64,000 bases of DNA from Saprospiraceae bacterium (GTDB lineage: Bacteria; Bacteroidota; Bacteroidia; Chitinophagales; Saprospiraceae), in contig JADJYH010000040.1 of the NCBI GenBank assembly GCA_016719855.1, forward strand, positions 30,742 to 94,741. The letters are read 5' to 3'. The notes beneath the pieces are model-generated. The model did no database searches and was not told the DNA's origin. It saw nothing but the letters and a program-made list of their open reading frames with translations. This document shows positions 28,850-41,300 of the stretch, in pieces; position 1 is the stretch's first letter; each line of letters starts with the position of its first letter. The position numbers were made by a program, and so were the translations under genes.

Positions 28850-29033
28850 GTGGTTTGTCCAGTTAATCTTGACAGTTAGCGAAAGGGGTTTGGGGGCTTT
28901 GCCCCCAAGGAGCTACACCCCCGTCCCCGCCGCCTCCGGCGGCGGGGACGGGGGTGAAGTGAGTTTTCGGGGCGGCTGCGCCGCCCCAAGCCCCTTAGCT
29001 GAACACGTCAGGATTAACTGGACAAAACACTAA
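28847..29033. repeat. 187-bp palindromic element with three internal hairpins
   Basis: The outer arms are 27 bases (28847-28873 and 29007-29033) and match as inverted repeats with three mismatches (core TTTGTCCAGTTAATC). Inside are GGGGGC/GCCCCC with a TTT loop (about 28882-28896), a very GC-rich perfect stem with a TCC loop (about 28916-28954) and GGGGCGGC/GCCGCCCC with a TGC loop (about 28969-28987). The whole can fold as a three-armed cruciform. The left arm includes the stop codon of D. It may be a MITE-like or REP-like mobile palindrome, or a very strong terminator. Confidence 0.8.
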
Positions 29034-29055
29034 GTTCTAATGTTCTTTTTGTGCC

Positions 29056-29091
29056 AAAAGCGTGGCAGGCGAAAGCTTGTCACGCTTTTTT
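29056..29091 (+). terminator. Rho-independent terminator downstream of D
   Basis: AAAAGCGTGGCA pairs with TGTCACGCTTTT, with one G-T pair and a ten-base loop, and the stem runs into TTTTTT. It lies just beyond the palindromic element. Confidence 0.65.
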
Positions 29092-29393
29092 ATGTCCGTG
29101 TCATTTTTTGTTTGGAATGGTTTTTGGCGGATTAGGCTACAATCCTTCAGTTCGAATTACTTCCCCCCTTTGCCCTGGTTGCATAAAATAAGCAGCGGGC
29201 CGTTTCCAATCAAGCACTATTCGAAGCAAACCTTCTACTAAGTCCACAACAACTCACCCTTAACTGAAAGTAATCCCCCCTACTGGCTTTCAGCCTTCGA
29301 CGTATTCCATCCATTCGCAAAAAAAATGCTGCACCATGTACAGCCTATCGGGGCTTTGACAAACGTGCAAGCTGGAAGATTAAATCAAGCAGC
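29092..29393. other. Intergenic region upstream of giant gene E
   Basis: About 300 bases with no convincing gene. It probably carries the promoter and leader of gene E. I see no clear TAnnTTTG with a matching -33 element. Confidence 0.5.
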
Positions 29394-32300
29394 ATGAAAA
29401 AGAGGATTACTTTTCACAAAGGGGTTCAGGCTATTGTATTGGTCGCAGTCCAATTGCTGGCCTTGAGTTTTCAGCCCGTTCACACCCACCATTTTGCCGC
29501 AAAGGTTTGTCAAATGGTTTCCAATAAGGTCAACCAACCGAGCTGCGACCTTGTGCTTTCCAGTTACGTCACCGATGCAAGCTGCGAACTGGTCGCCGAT
29601 GGTGCCATTGACCTCGTGGTGAGCGGAAGTGGTGCGCCATTCACCTACGATTGGTCGAACGACGGCGCTGATGTGCCCGACAACGACCCCCAAGACCTGA
29701 GCGGCCTCCCGGCAGGCAGCTACACGGTGACGGTGACCGATAATTTTGGTTGTGAAGCGGTGTTGATGGTACTGGTCGAGCAACCCACGGCGATACAAAT
29801 TGCCGGTAATGTCGGCGACGTAACCACAGTAGGTGGCAACGATGGGTACGTTGACCTCACCGTGAGCGGTGGCACACCCAATTACACGTTTGACTGGGAC
29901 AATGACGGTGCCGAAACACCCGACGACGATACCGAAGACCTGTTTGACCTGGTGGCGGGAACCTATGTGGTGACGGTGACGGACGCCAATTTGTGTACGG
30001 GAACCGAAAGCTTCACGGTGGCCGACCCCCTGATTTTTGACCTTGCGCTTCGTAAAACATTGGCCACCGGCCAATCCTATTCCGTCCTGCCGGGCGATCT
30101 CGTGACGTTCACGGTCACGGTGTTCAACCAAGGCCAATTGACCGCCACGAACATGCTCGTGATTGACTACCTGCCCGCCAACATGACTTTCAACGCTGCG
30201 CAAAACCCAGGTTGGGTCAACTTCGGGGCAGGGCCAACGCTGTTCATTTCCTCACTAGCACCTGGAGCATCTTATTCCAAAAACCTCAAACTACAGGTAA
30301 GCCTCTCTGCCCCCAATGGCATCCTCAACAACTATGCGGAAATCAGTGCAGCCGACGATGCTGACCCCAACACTGCTGACCCTCCTACCGATGTTGATTC
30401 GGAACCAAATGCGTTCCAGCTCGACGACCCGGGGGGACTTCCTGGCAGCCCAGCGGACAACATCATCACCGGCGACGGCTCTGGAGCGCCCGGCTCCAAT
30501 AACCCGTTGACGGACGAGGACGACCATGACGGTGCGGCAGTCCTCGTCAACACGCCGATGCTTGGCCTCGGCAACCTCGTGTTTTTGGACTACGAAAACG
30601 ACGGCGTTTTCAACAACTTGGATGAGGGTGTCCAAGGCGTGGAAGTTGAACTTTACAGCGTAGGCTTGGACCTAATACAAGGGACTTTCGACGACCAACT
30701 CGTTGATGTTCAGTACACTGACGATAATGGCGAATATTCCTTTTCCATACTCTCCGAGGGTTCCTACTACGTAATGCTCACTGGCAACGGCTTCCCCGCC
30801 GACCACGTTTCCTCCACTGGCGATGGCATTTACGACATGGACGGCGCAGGCGCTTACGAGCCAGCCACCGGCACGGACTTGGACGTGGACGGCACGGACG
30901 ACGGCACCCAGATGGGAACAACCGTCATGTCCGAAGCCATCGAGCTGGCCTTTGGCACCGAGCCAGATGGCGACGATAACCTCACCGTTGACTTTGGCCT
31001 GTACGAACCGGTACCGGTGCCGACCCTTCGACTTGGCAACCTCGTGTTTTTGGACTACGACAACGACGGCGTTTTCAACAATTCGGACATAGGCATCGAG
31101 GGCGTGGAAGTGGAGCTGTACGACGCAGGCCCCGACCAAACCCAAGGCACCCCCGACGACCAACTCATTGCCAATCAATCCACTAATTTTTTCGGCGAGT
31201 ACCTGTTCACGGGCGTGCTTGAGGGTTTTTACTTCGTGAAATTGAACGGCAACGGCATCCCCGTCAACTATATTTCCTCCACAGGGGATGGCGCTTTCGA
31301 CATGGATGGTGCTGGTGCTTACGAGCCGGCCACCGGTACGGACTTGGACGAGGACGGTACCGACGATGGCACCCAAATCGGGGCGATGGTCACGTCCGAG
31401 GTTATTGAATTAGCCTTGGGGACAGAACCTGATGGCGACGATAACTTCACCGTTGACTTTGGCCTATACGAGCCACAGCAAACGGCACTCAGCCTTGGCA
31501 ACCTCGTGTTTTATGACAACGACAACGATGGCGTTTTCAACAATTCCGATGCTGGCATCCAGTATGTGGAGGTGGAGCTGTATGACGCAGGCCCTGACCA
31601 CTTGAGGGGTACGCCCGACGACCAACTCGTTGACAATCAATCCACTAACTACTTTGGCGGGTACTTGTTCACCGGCCTGGCCGAGGGTTTTTACTTCGTA
31701 AAACTCAACGGCAATGGCATCCCCGCCAACCACGTTTCTTCCACGGGCGATGGTATTTACGACATGGATGGAGCAGGTGCTTACGAGCCAGCCTCCGGCA
31801 CGGACTTGGACGTGGATGGTACCGACGACGGCACGCAGATAGGAGCGATGGTCATGTCAGAAGTCATCGAGCTGGCCTACGGCACTGAGCCGGACGGCTA
31901 CGCTAATTACACGGTTGACTTTGGATTGTACGAGCCGCAGCAACAGACACTCAGCCTAGGCAACCTCGTGTTTCTGGACTACGAGAACGACGGTGTTTTC
32001 AACAATTTCGACGCTGGCATCCAGCATGTGGAGGTGGAGTTGTACGACGCAGGCCCCGACCAAACACAAGGCACTCCCGATGACCAACTCATTGGCAATC
32101 AGAGCACCAACTTCTTCGGCGAGTACCTGTTCACGGGCTTGGCCGAGGGTTTTTACTTCGTAACACTCAACGGCAATGGCATTCCCGCTACCCTTGTTTC
32201 CTCAACGGGTGATGGCGTTTATGACAATGACGGGAGCGGTGCCTACGAGCCAGCCACTGGCACAGACTTGGACGTGGACAACACCGATGATGGCACCCAA

Positions 32301-35300
32301 ATGGGGGCGATGGTCATGTCCGAGGTCATCGAGCTGGCCTTCGACACTGAGCCAGACGGTGACGTGAATTACACCGTTGACTTTGGATTGTACGAGCCAC
32401 AAATCCAGCCGACCTTGAGCCTTGGCAACCTCGTGTTTTATGACTACGACAACGATGGCGTTTTCAACAATTTCGACGCTGGCCTCCAGAATGTGGAGGT
32501 GGAGTTGTATGACGCTGGCTCCGACCAAACACAAGGCACTCCCGACGACCAACTCATTGACAATCAGTCCACTAATATCAGCGGTGAGTACCTGTTCACG
32601 GGGCTGGCCGAGGGTTTTTACTTCGTAAAACTCAACGGCAACGGCATCCCCGCCAACCACGTTTCTTCCACGGGCGATGGCGTTTACGACATGGACAGCG
32701 CAGGTGCTTACGAGCCGTCCACTGGCACGGACTTGGACGAGGACGGCACGGACGACGGCACGCAGATGGGGGCGATGGTCGTGTCAGCGGTCATCGAGTT
32801 GGCATTTGGTACAGAGCCATTTGGCGACGTAAACCTGACCGTGGATTTTGGCCTGTACGAGCCGCAAATCCAGCCGACCTTGAGCCTCGGCAACCTCGTG
32901 TTCTTGGATGCCGAAAACGATGGCATTTTTAACAACGCTGATGCTGGCATTGAGGATGTGGAGGTGGAGCTGTACGACGCAGGCCCAGACCAAACCCAAG
33001 GCACTCCCGATGACCAACTCCTTGCCAATCAAACCACAAACGGTTTCGGTGAGTACCTGTTCACAGGTCTGAGCGAAGGTTTTTACTTCGTAAAATTGAG
33101 CGGCAACGGCATCCCCGCCAACCATGTTTCCTCAACAGGTGACGGCGTTTACGACATGGACGGAGCAGGTGCTTACGAGCCAGCTACGGGCACGAACTTT
33201 AACGTGGACGGTGCCGACGATGGAACACAGATGGGGGCGATGATTATGTCCGAGGTCATCGAATTGACCCTCGGTGATGAGCCGGACGGCGACGTGAACC
33301 TGACCGTTGACTTTGGCCTCTACGCACCAGTGCAACCTGCTTCCCTGGGCAACTTTGCTTGGTACGACAACAACCACAACGGCCAACAAGACCCCGGTGA
33401 GCCGGGCGTGGAAAACCTCATCGTGGACCTAATGAGCACTGGCCCCGATGGCGTGAAAGGTGGCGGGGACGATTTTCTTTTTGCTTCGCAAACTACCCCG
33501 GCCAACGGCATCTACTACTTCCAAAATATTCCGCAGGGCAATTATTATTTGAAGTTTGACGGGTCAAGCTTTCCGGCAAACTTCAACCCCACCGTCCAAA
33601 ACCAAGGCGATGACCTGACGGACAGCGATGTTGACCTCATGGGCATGACGGACGTGATTACGTTGGAACCGGGCGAGGTCAATGTCACGGTGGATTTTGG
33701 CATCGAACCCGAACCAGCCAGCTTCGGCAATTTTGTTTGGCAAGATTATGACGGCGATGGGGTTCAGGACGCTAGCGAACCCGGCGTGGCTGGCATCCAT
33801 GTTTACCTCCTCGACCTTGGCAACGACGGCTTGAAGGGCAACGACGACAACCAAATCGCCACCGACATCACCGACGCCAACGGCGAGTACGGCTTTACAA
33901 ACCTCAATCCCGGCAGCTACTACATCGTGTTCGACCCAACAAGCTTGCCTCAGGGTTTTGCATCAACAGCCCAAGATGCTGGCGGCAACGATGACGAAGA
34001 CAGCGACGCCAACCAAATGGGCATGACCGAAATCCTTGTCCTAGCTGCTGGACAGACCTACAACAGCGTGGATTTAGGCATTTACTCCTCCAATTTTGAC
34101 CTCTCACTCACGAAAACACTCAGCCCCGGCCAGTCAACACTGGTTGACATCGGAGACCAAATTGCCTACACCATCACCGTGACGAACGAAGGTGACAACC
34201 CCGTTTATGCCGTAAACTTGGTTGACCACATCCCAGCCGGGCTGATTTTGAGTGCGGGCAACACGGGCTGGAACCAGCTCGACCTGCACACCGCTGAGTA
34301 CATCATCACTGGGCCGATACTGCCTGGGGAATCCGAATCGGTGGAAATCCTGATGACGGTACAGTACGCAGCTTCGGGTGCCACGCTGTTCAACCAGGCC
34401 GAAGTGGCCAGCGTGGAGGACATCAACGGCGACGTGGTGACGGACGTGGACTCCACGCCCGACAACGCCGCACCGAACGAGGACGATATGGACGAAGTGC
34501 AAATTGAACTCGTTCCGCACGACCCTACTGGTTGGATTTATTGCGACAAAACGGGCAAAATCATCACGGGCGGAACCATCAGCGTCACGGGTCCGAATGG
34601 CATCCCAGACGACCAGGTGTTCATCATCAACGATGGCTCGAACGGCTACTACGAGTTTTATACCAATGGAACTCCGGGCGTTTACACCATCAATTATACC
34701 CACCCCGACGGCTACCCACTCAGTTTGACCTGCATCGAGCAAGCAGGCCCATTTGACCCAACCGGTTTGCCCGACCCTATCGTTTTTGGGGTGGACACCC
34801 TCAACGCCATGTACCTTTCCGATACCACATGCGGTAGCAATCCCTACTACCTGTCGTTTGACATTGAACCGGGCGACCCAAACATCCACCTGAACAACCT
34901 GCCCGTGAGCTGCGTGTTCATCAGTTCCATCGTTTCGGATGACACCAACCTCAACGACGCTTTTGACGGTGGAGACACTCCGCAGGTTGGCGTCACGGTT
35001 TACCTCTACGACTGCGCCGATTTGACCACACCGATTGCAACTACCATCACGGACGCTACAGGACGCTACAGCTTTGACGGGTTGCTACCCGGCGACTACG
35101 TGGTGGGCTTACCCACTACCGCCAACGCCCGTTTCATTTCCACCGGAAACATCAACCAATCGGGCTTCTCCGATTGCATGTCGCTGGCTTGGGGCGAATG
35201 TGACACCACCAAGGCTTTCTGCATCTACCCTTGTCCGACCATCAATGCTGGACCTGACATTGACCATTGCTCCAGCGCCAATTCTTCGCAACTGGACGCC

Positions 35301-38300
35301 AACCTCTCGCATGGTATTGGCAACTTCAGTTGGACGCCCCCCACCGGACTGAACGACGCAACTATTGAAAACCCCGTGGCTTCGCCAGCAGCAACGACCA
35401 GTTACGAAGTCAGTTTCAACGATGGCTTCGGCTGCGTGGACTTCGATACGATTGTGGTAAATGTGGGCACATCAACACCGTACCTGACCAATATGCCCTT
35501 CACGGACACGTTCGTGCAGTGCGCCCCACTTCCTTCGGAAACACCCATTTTTGCCGACGATTGCGATGCCGACCTGACCATCGTGGCCGATACGACCACC
35601 ACGCCATTACCCTGCGGATTTGTTCAGGAAATCACTTGGATAGCAACGAACGACGAGGGCAATTCTACCTCATTTAGCCAAACCCTCACTGTGAACGATA
35701 CCCTGGCGCCAACGATGGCGGCCAGCCACGCCTTCTTCGGGGCAATCCTGGATGGCGATACCTTGTACGCCGACTGCACCCAGATTCCTTCGCTGGATTC
35801 CCTTGGTTTTTCGGCATTTGACAATTGCAGTGTACCCACGGTGACTTTTTCCGAAACCATCACCAACGGCAGTTGTCCGATAGACGGCTTTTACCAGTTG
35901 CGCAACTGCGGCTGGACGGCCACCGACGCCTGCGGCAATGTGGACAGCCTGTTTTTCACTGTTATTATCTATGACACTCTGGCACCGACCATGTTTGCCA
36001 GCCACGCCTTCTTTGGGGCGATACTCCATGGGGATACCTTGTATGCGGATTGTTCCATGATACCTTCGCTGGATTCGATCGGTTTTTCGGCATTCGACAA
36101 TTGCAGTGTGCCTACGGTGACTTTTTCCGAAAACATCACCAACGGCAGTTGTACGATGGACGGCTTTTACCAGTTGCGCAACTGCGGCTGGACGGCCACC
36201 GATTCCTGTGGGAATGTGGACAGCTTGTTCTTCACGGTGGTAATCTATGACAACCTGGCACCAGTGCTTTCGCCTGTACCTGGCGATGTGACAGTGAGCT
36301 GTACCGCAATACCGGCCCCAGCCAACATCACGGTCTCCGACAACTGCGACGCCTCGCCAACATTGACGCTGACCGAGGTGCCGACTGCGGACGCCAACGG
36401 TTGCATCAGCCAAATACTCCGGATATGGACTGCGGAGGATGAATGCGGCAATACGAACGTTGCATCGCAAACCATCACCGTCTTCGACAACACAGCCCCA
36501 ACGCTGGTGGGCGTTCCCGCCGATGCCAACCTGGACTGCAACGCCGCCATTCCCGCCGCCCCGCTGGTAACGGCTACCGACTCCTGTGATGCCGACGTGC
36601 CAGTGATATTTGACGAAAACACCGCTGGCAACCCTGCTGATGAGTGCTACACCATCACCCGCACCTGGACGGCCACAGACGACTGCGGCAACACCGCCAC
36701 CGCTTCGCAAACCATCACCATCTCGGACTCCACGCCGCCAACATTTATTAATGTCCCAGCGGACACTTCTATTGATTGTTCTGCGCAAATACCTGCCGCA
36801 GCACCTGTGACGGCATCGGATTTTTGTGATTCGGACGTATCAGTGACTTTCGACCAGAGCACAATGGGTAACTCCGCAACTGGTTGCTACTCAATTATCC
36901 GCACTTGGACAGCTACTGACAACTGCGGTAACACGGCCATCGCATCGCAAACCATCACCATTTATGACTCAACTGCCCCAGCTTTTTCGGGCGTGCCAGC
37001 AGATACTACCATTAACTGCGAAATAGCAATACCTGCACCTGCCGCTGTGGTAGCTTTCGACCTTTGCGATGCAGATGTTCCGACTATTTTCAACCAGAAC
37101 ATCAGCGGCAACCCGGCCACGGGCTGCTATGTCATCACCCGCACCTGGACGGCCACGGACGACTGCGGCAACACGGCCACCGCTTCACACACCATCACCG
37201 TGCAGGATACCATTTCCCCATCGCTGTCCGCACAGCCAGCCGACCTCTCACTGGACTGCGTGAGCGCTATTCCAACTGCACCGACCATTACGGCCACAGA
37301 CAACTGCGATTCCAATGTCCCGGTTTTTTACTTTGAAAATTCCAATGGCAATCCGTTGGGCTGCAACTTGCAAATCACACGCATCTGGGCTGCCGCCGAC
37401 GATTGCGGCAACGTAGTGGTTTGGACGCAGACCATTACGGTCAACGACACCGTGCCGCCCGTGCTTGGCGCCGTTCCGGCGAACCTCATGATGAATTGCA
37501 GCTTGCCAATCCCGGCAGCACCGATTGTGACCGCCACAGACAACTGCGATGCCAGCGTAGCCGTGACGATGGACTCCACCTACCTCGGCGACCCGGCTTC
37601 CGGCTGTTACATCCTTACCCGCACTTGGACGGCCACCGACGATTGCGGCAACACCGACACGACCTCCCAACAAATCCAGGTGATAGACACCGAAGCCCCC
37701 AATTTCGTGGGATTGCCAGCCAACGGTGCGGCCAACTGCGACAGCATTCCCGGAGAAAACGTGACTGCAACGGACAATTGCGACGCCACGGTGGACATCA
37801 CGATTTCGGACCTCATCCAATCGAGTGTGTTCGGTTGCGTGACGCAAGTGGTGCGCACCTGGACAGCAGCGGACGACTGCGGCAACATCCGCATCGCATC
37901 CCGCACCTTTAACCTGAGCAACACGGACGTTCCAGTCATCAGCATCGTCGAGCCTGCAATGGTGGGTGTTCAGGACGGAGACGTGCTGTACCTGGAGTGC
38001 GACGACCTCGTGGCCTTGAGCGCCGCCAGCGCCACGGCCACCGCCGACTGCTGCGGTGCTCCGAACATCACCTTCCATGAGACCGTGGCTGGTAGCAACT
38101 GCCAAGCCAATGGATACATGGCCATGATGCACTGCGGCTGGATTGCCACGGACTGCTGCGGCAACTCGGACAGCCTGTTTTTCACGGTTTACGTGATTGA
38201 CAACACGCCACCATTATTTTACGGCGTACCGGACAGCCTGATTTTGCCAGTGGGTAGCCCGCTACCTGCGCCGCCGATCGTTTTCGCCGTGGACAACTGC

Positions 38301-41300
38301 GACAACTCGGTGCCCGTGAGCTACAACTCCACTACCTCCGGCCCTGCCGACAACCAGCTCACGACCCGCACCTGGTCGTCCACCGACGATTGCGGCAATA
38401 TTGCGATAGCCGTGCAAACGATTTTGATAACCAACGACATCACAGCGCCGTTGCTGGCCAACGTGCCACCGGACGTGACCATCGAAGGCCCCGTTTCCAA
38501 CCTGCCTGACAATAATGGGGTAACTGCTACCGACGACCTTGACGCACATCCCGAAATCAGCTTCGTGGAGGAGCGCACGGGCGGCATCTGCTGCTATGTC
38601 GTTACCCGCACGTGGACAGCCACCGACGACTTCGGCAACAGCAGCCAAGCCACGCAGACCATCACCGTCACGGACACCCAATCGCCCGTGATTGCTGGCG
38701 CTGTGGCCGATGTAACGGGCACATGCAGCTCCAGCGACGTGCCGATGCCGCAACTCAGCGCCACGGACAATTGCACCGATGTGCTGACCCTGACCTTCAC
38801 CGCCGACACCACCCAACTTGCTTGCGGCTACCATGTGCTGCGTACCTGGGCATTCACCGATGAGTGTGGGAACACGGCCATTGCTACGCAAAACATCACC
38901 TTGGAAGATACCGAAGCGCCTGTATTCGACCCAACCAGTGGGTCTGCTTTGGCTTTTTTCGCTTCGCAAAATGCATCCGCAAACGGCGGCGTGAGCTTGG
39001 CCATTGGGGACAAATTGACGGCGAACCAGACCTGGAGCATCGGCAACCAAACGATGCCCAACTTCGCTGGAGTGGCCACCGACAACTGCACAGCACCCGA
39101 CCAAATCGGCTTCCGGGTGTTGAACATCGTGGAAGTTAACAGCGGCTGTGAGCACAGTTTCGTGGTGTCGTTCGAGGTGCTGGATGCCTGTGGCAATGTG
39201 GCCCCAGCGCTTTTCACTGCCACCGCCAGTTTCGTGGACGACAAGGCGCCCAGCTTTGCCAGCCTCCCGCAAGACCTCAGCGTGAACTGTGGAAACGTGC
39301 CTGCCCCGGCCATACTTTCCGCATCCGATGATAGTGGCATCGTGTCCGTTGACTTTGGCGAAACGGAACTGCCCGGCTGCCCAATCATCATCACCCGCAC
39401 CTGGACAGCCACCGACGGTTGCGGCAACTTAACCATTGCGAAGCAAAAAATAACGGTGACGGACAATGCTGCCCCTGTCATCGCCAACGTACCAGCCAAC
39501 AAGATGGCTTCCTGCGAAAACGTCCCGCCAGTGCCGACCAACGTGCTCGCCACGGACAACTGTTCGGGTGCTACGCCCGTGGTTTTTTCGGAAACCATTG
39601 CTGGCGGCAATTGCCAATACACCATCACCCGCACCTGGACAGCCACGGATGCCTGCGGCAATTCGGACATCAAACAGCAGTACATCTGGGTGGCGGACAA
39701 CACGGCGCCGACCATCGCTACCAACCCGTCAACCAACCTGACCGTGAGCTGTGATGCGGCCCTGCCGCCAGTGCCGAACAACGTCGTCAGCGACAATTGC
39801 GATGATTCTCCTTCGGTGGATTTGGTGGAAACGATACTGCCCGGCAACAGTTGCAGCTTCTCGGTGCACCGCACTTGGACCGTGACTGACGCATGTGGCA
39901 ACTCGGCCATTGCGGAGCAAATAATCCACGTGACGGACAACACGCTGCCGACGCTGGCCAATATTCCAGCGGACATCACCGTGAACTGCGGGAGCATCCC
40001 CGCTGCCCCGGCGATGCTGGCTGGCGACAACTGCGACACCGACGTGGAGGTGATTTTCAAAGAAACGGTCGTCCCAAGTCCCACAGGTTGTCCGTACAAC
40101 ATCGTCCGCAACTGGATTGCAGTGGACAACTGTGGCAAGCAGGCCGAGGCCACCCAGACCATCACCGTGGTGGACAACGAGCCACCCGTGCTCTCCGCCG
40201 CACCCGCCAACTTGAGCGTGTCCTGCAATGCCGACGTGCCAGCCGCCGCCCAACTGACGGCCACCGACAACTGCGACTTGTCCGCTGTCGTGACGATGAA
40301 CGAAACCGTGGTCGGTACGGGCTGCAACAAGACCATCCTGCGTACCTGGACAGCTACCGATGCCTGTGGAAACACGACCACGGCGAGCCAGACCATCGAG
40401 GTCAGTGATACTGAGCCGCCCGTGCTCTCCGCCTCCCCGGCCAATTTGAGCGTAACCTGCGGTGCTGACGTACCAGCCGCCGCCCAACTGACGGCCACTG
40501 ACAATTGCGGCTTGACCGCCGTGACGATGAACGAAACCGTGCTGGGCAGTGGAGCTTGCGACAAGACCATCCTGCGCACCTGGACGGCCACCGATGCCTG
40601 CGGAAACACGGCCACGGCGAGCCAGACCATCGAAGTCAGTGATGCCGAGCCGCCTGTGATTGCTGGCGCTCCGGCCAATTTGGCACTCAACTGTGGCGAC
40701 CAGATTCCCGCTTCGGTTGCCCTGACGGCCACGGACAATTGCACGGCCAACGTGCAGGTTGTTTTTGTGGAAACGGCCAGTGCCACAACCTGTGGGCAGG
40801 AAATCTTGCGCACCTGGACGGCCACGGATGATTGCGGAAACAACAGTTCGGTCAGCCAGCTTATTTCGCTGACCGACCAGCAGGCGCCGACTGCTGCAGA
40901 ACCGGTGGACTTGACGGTGAACTGTGGCGAACAGCTCCCGGCTGCGACACCAGTTTTCTCGGATGACTGTGACCAGCAATTGACCATCCAATATTCGGAG
41001 ATAGCCACTCAGGTGGCCTGTGGCAAGAACGTGCTGCGCACTTGGACGGCCACGGACGACTGCGGCAACAGCACGGTGGTTGACCAAATCATCCACGTCA
41101 CTGACCTGGCAGCGCCTGTTTTGACCTTCGCCAACCCGGCACTGATGGGCTTCTCCGATGGCGACACAATGATATTAAGCTGCGCTAACGGATTGATATT
41201 CAATAAATTGGACGTGGAGGCGACCGACAATTGCAGCAACGTGACCGTGCAAATGGACATGGCCGGGTTCAATTACGGCAACTGCCTCGTGGACGGCTAC

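Noticed and set aside
38828..41096. Long open frames on the minus strand opposite protein E (up to 726 residues)
   Set aside because: They mirror the HYR repeat array, have low-complexity Ser/Val-rich translations without domain patterns or signal peptides, and the plus-strand frame carries clear T-W-T-A-T-D-x-C-G-N repeats. They are by-products of base composition.
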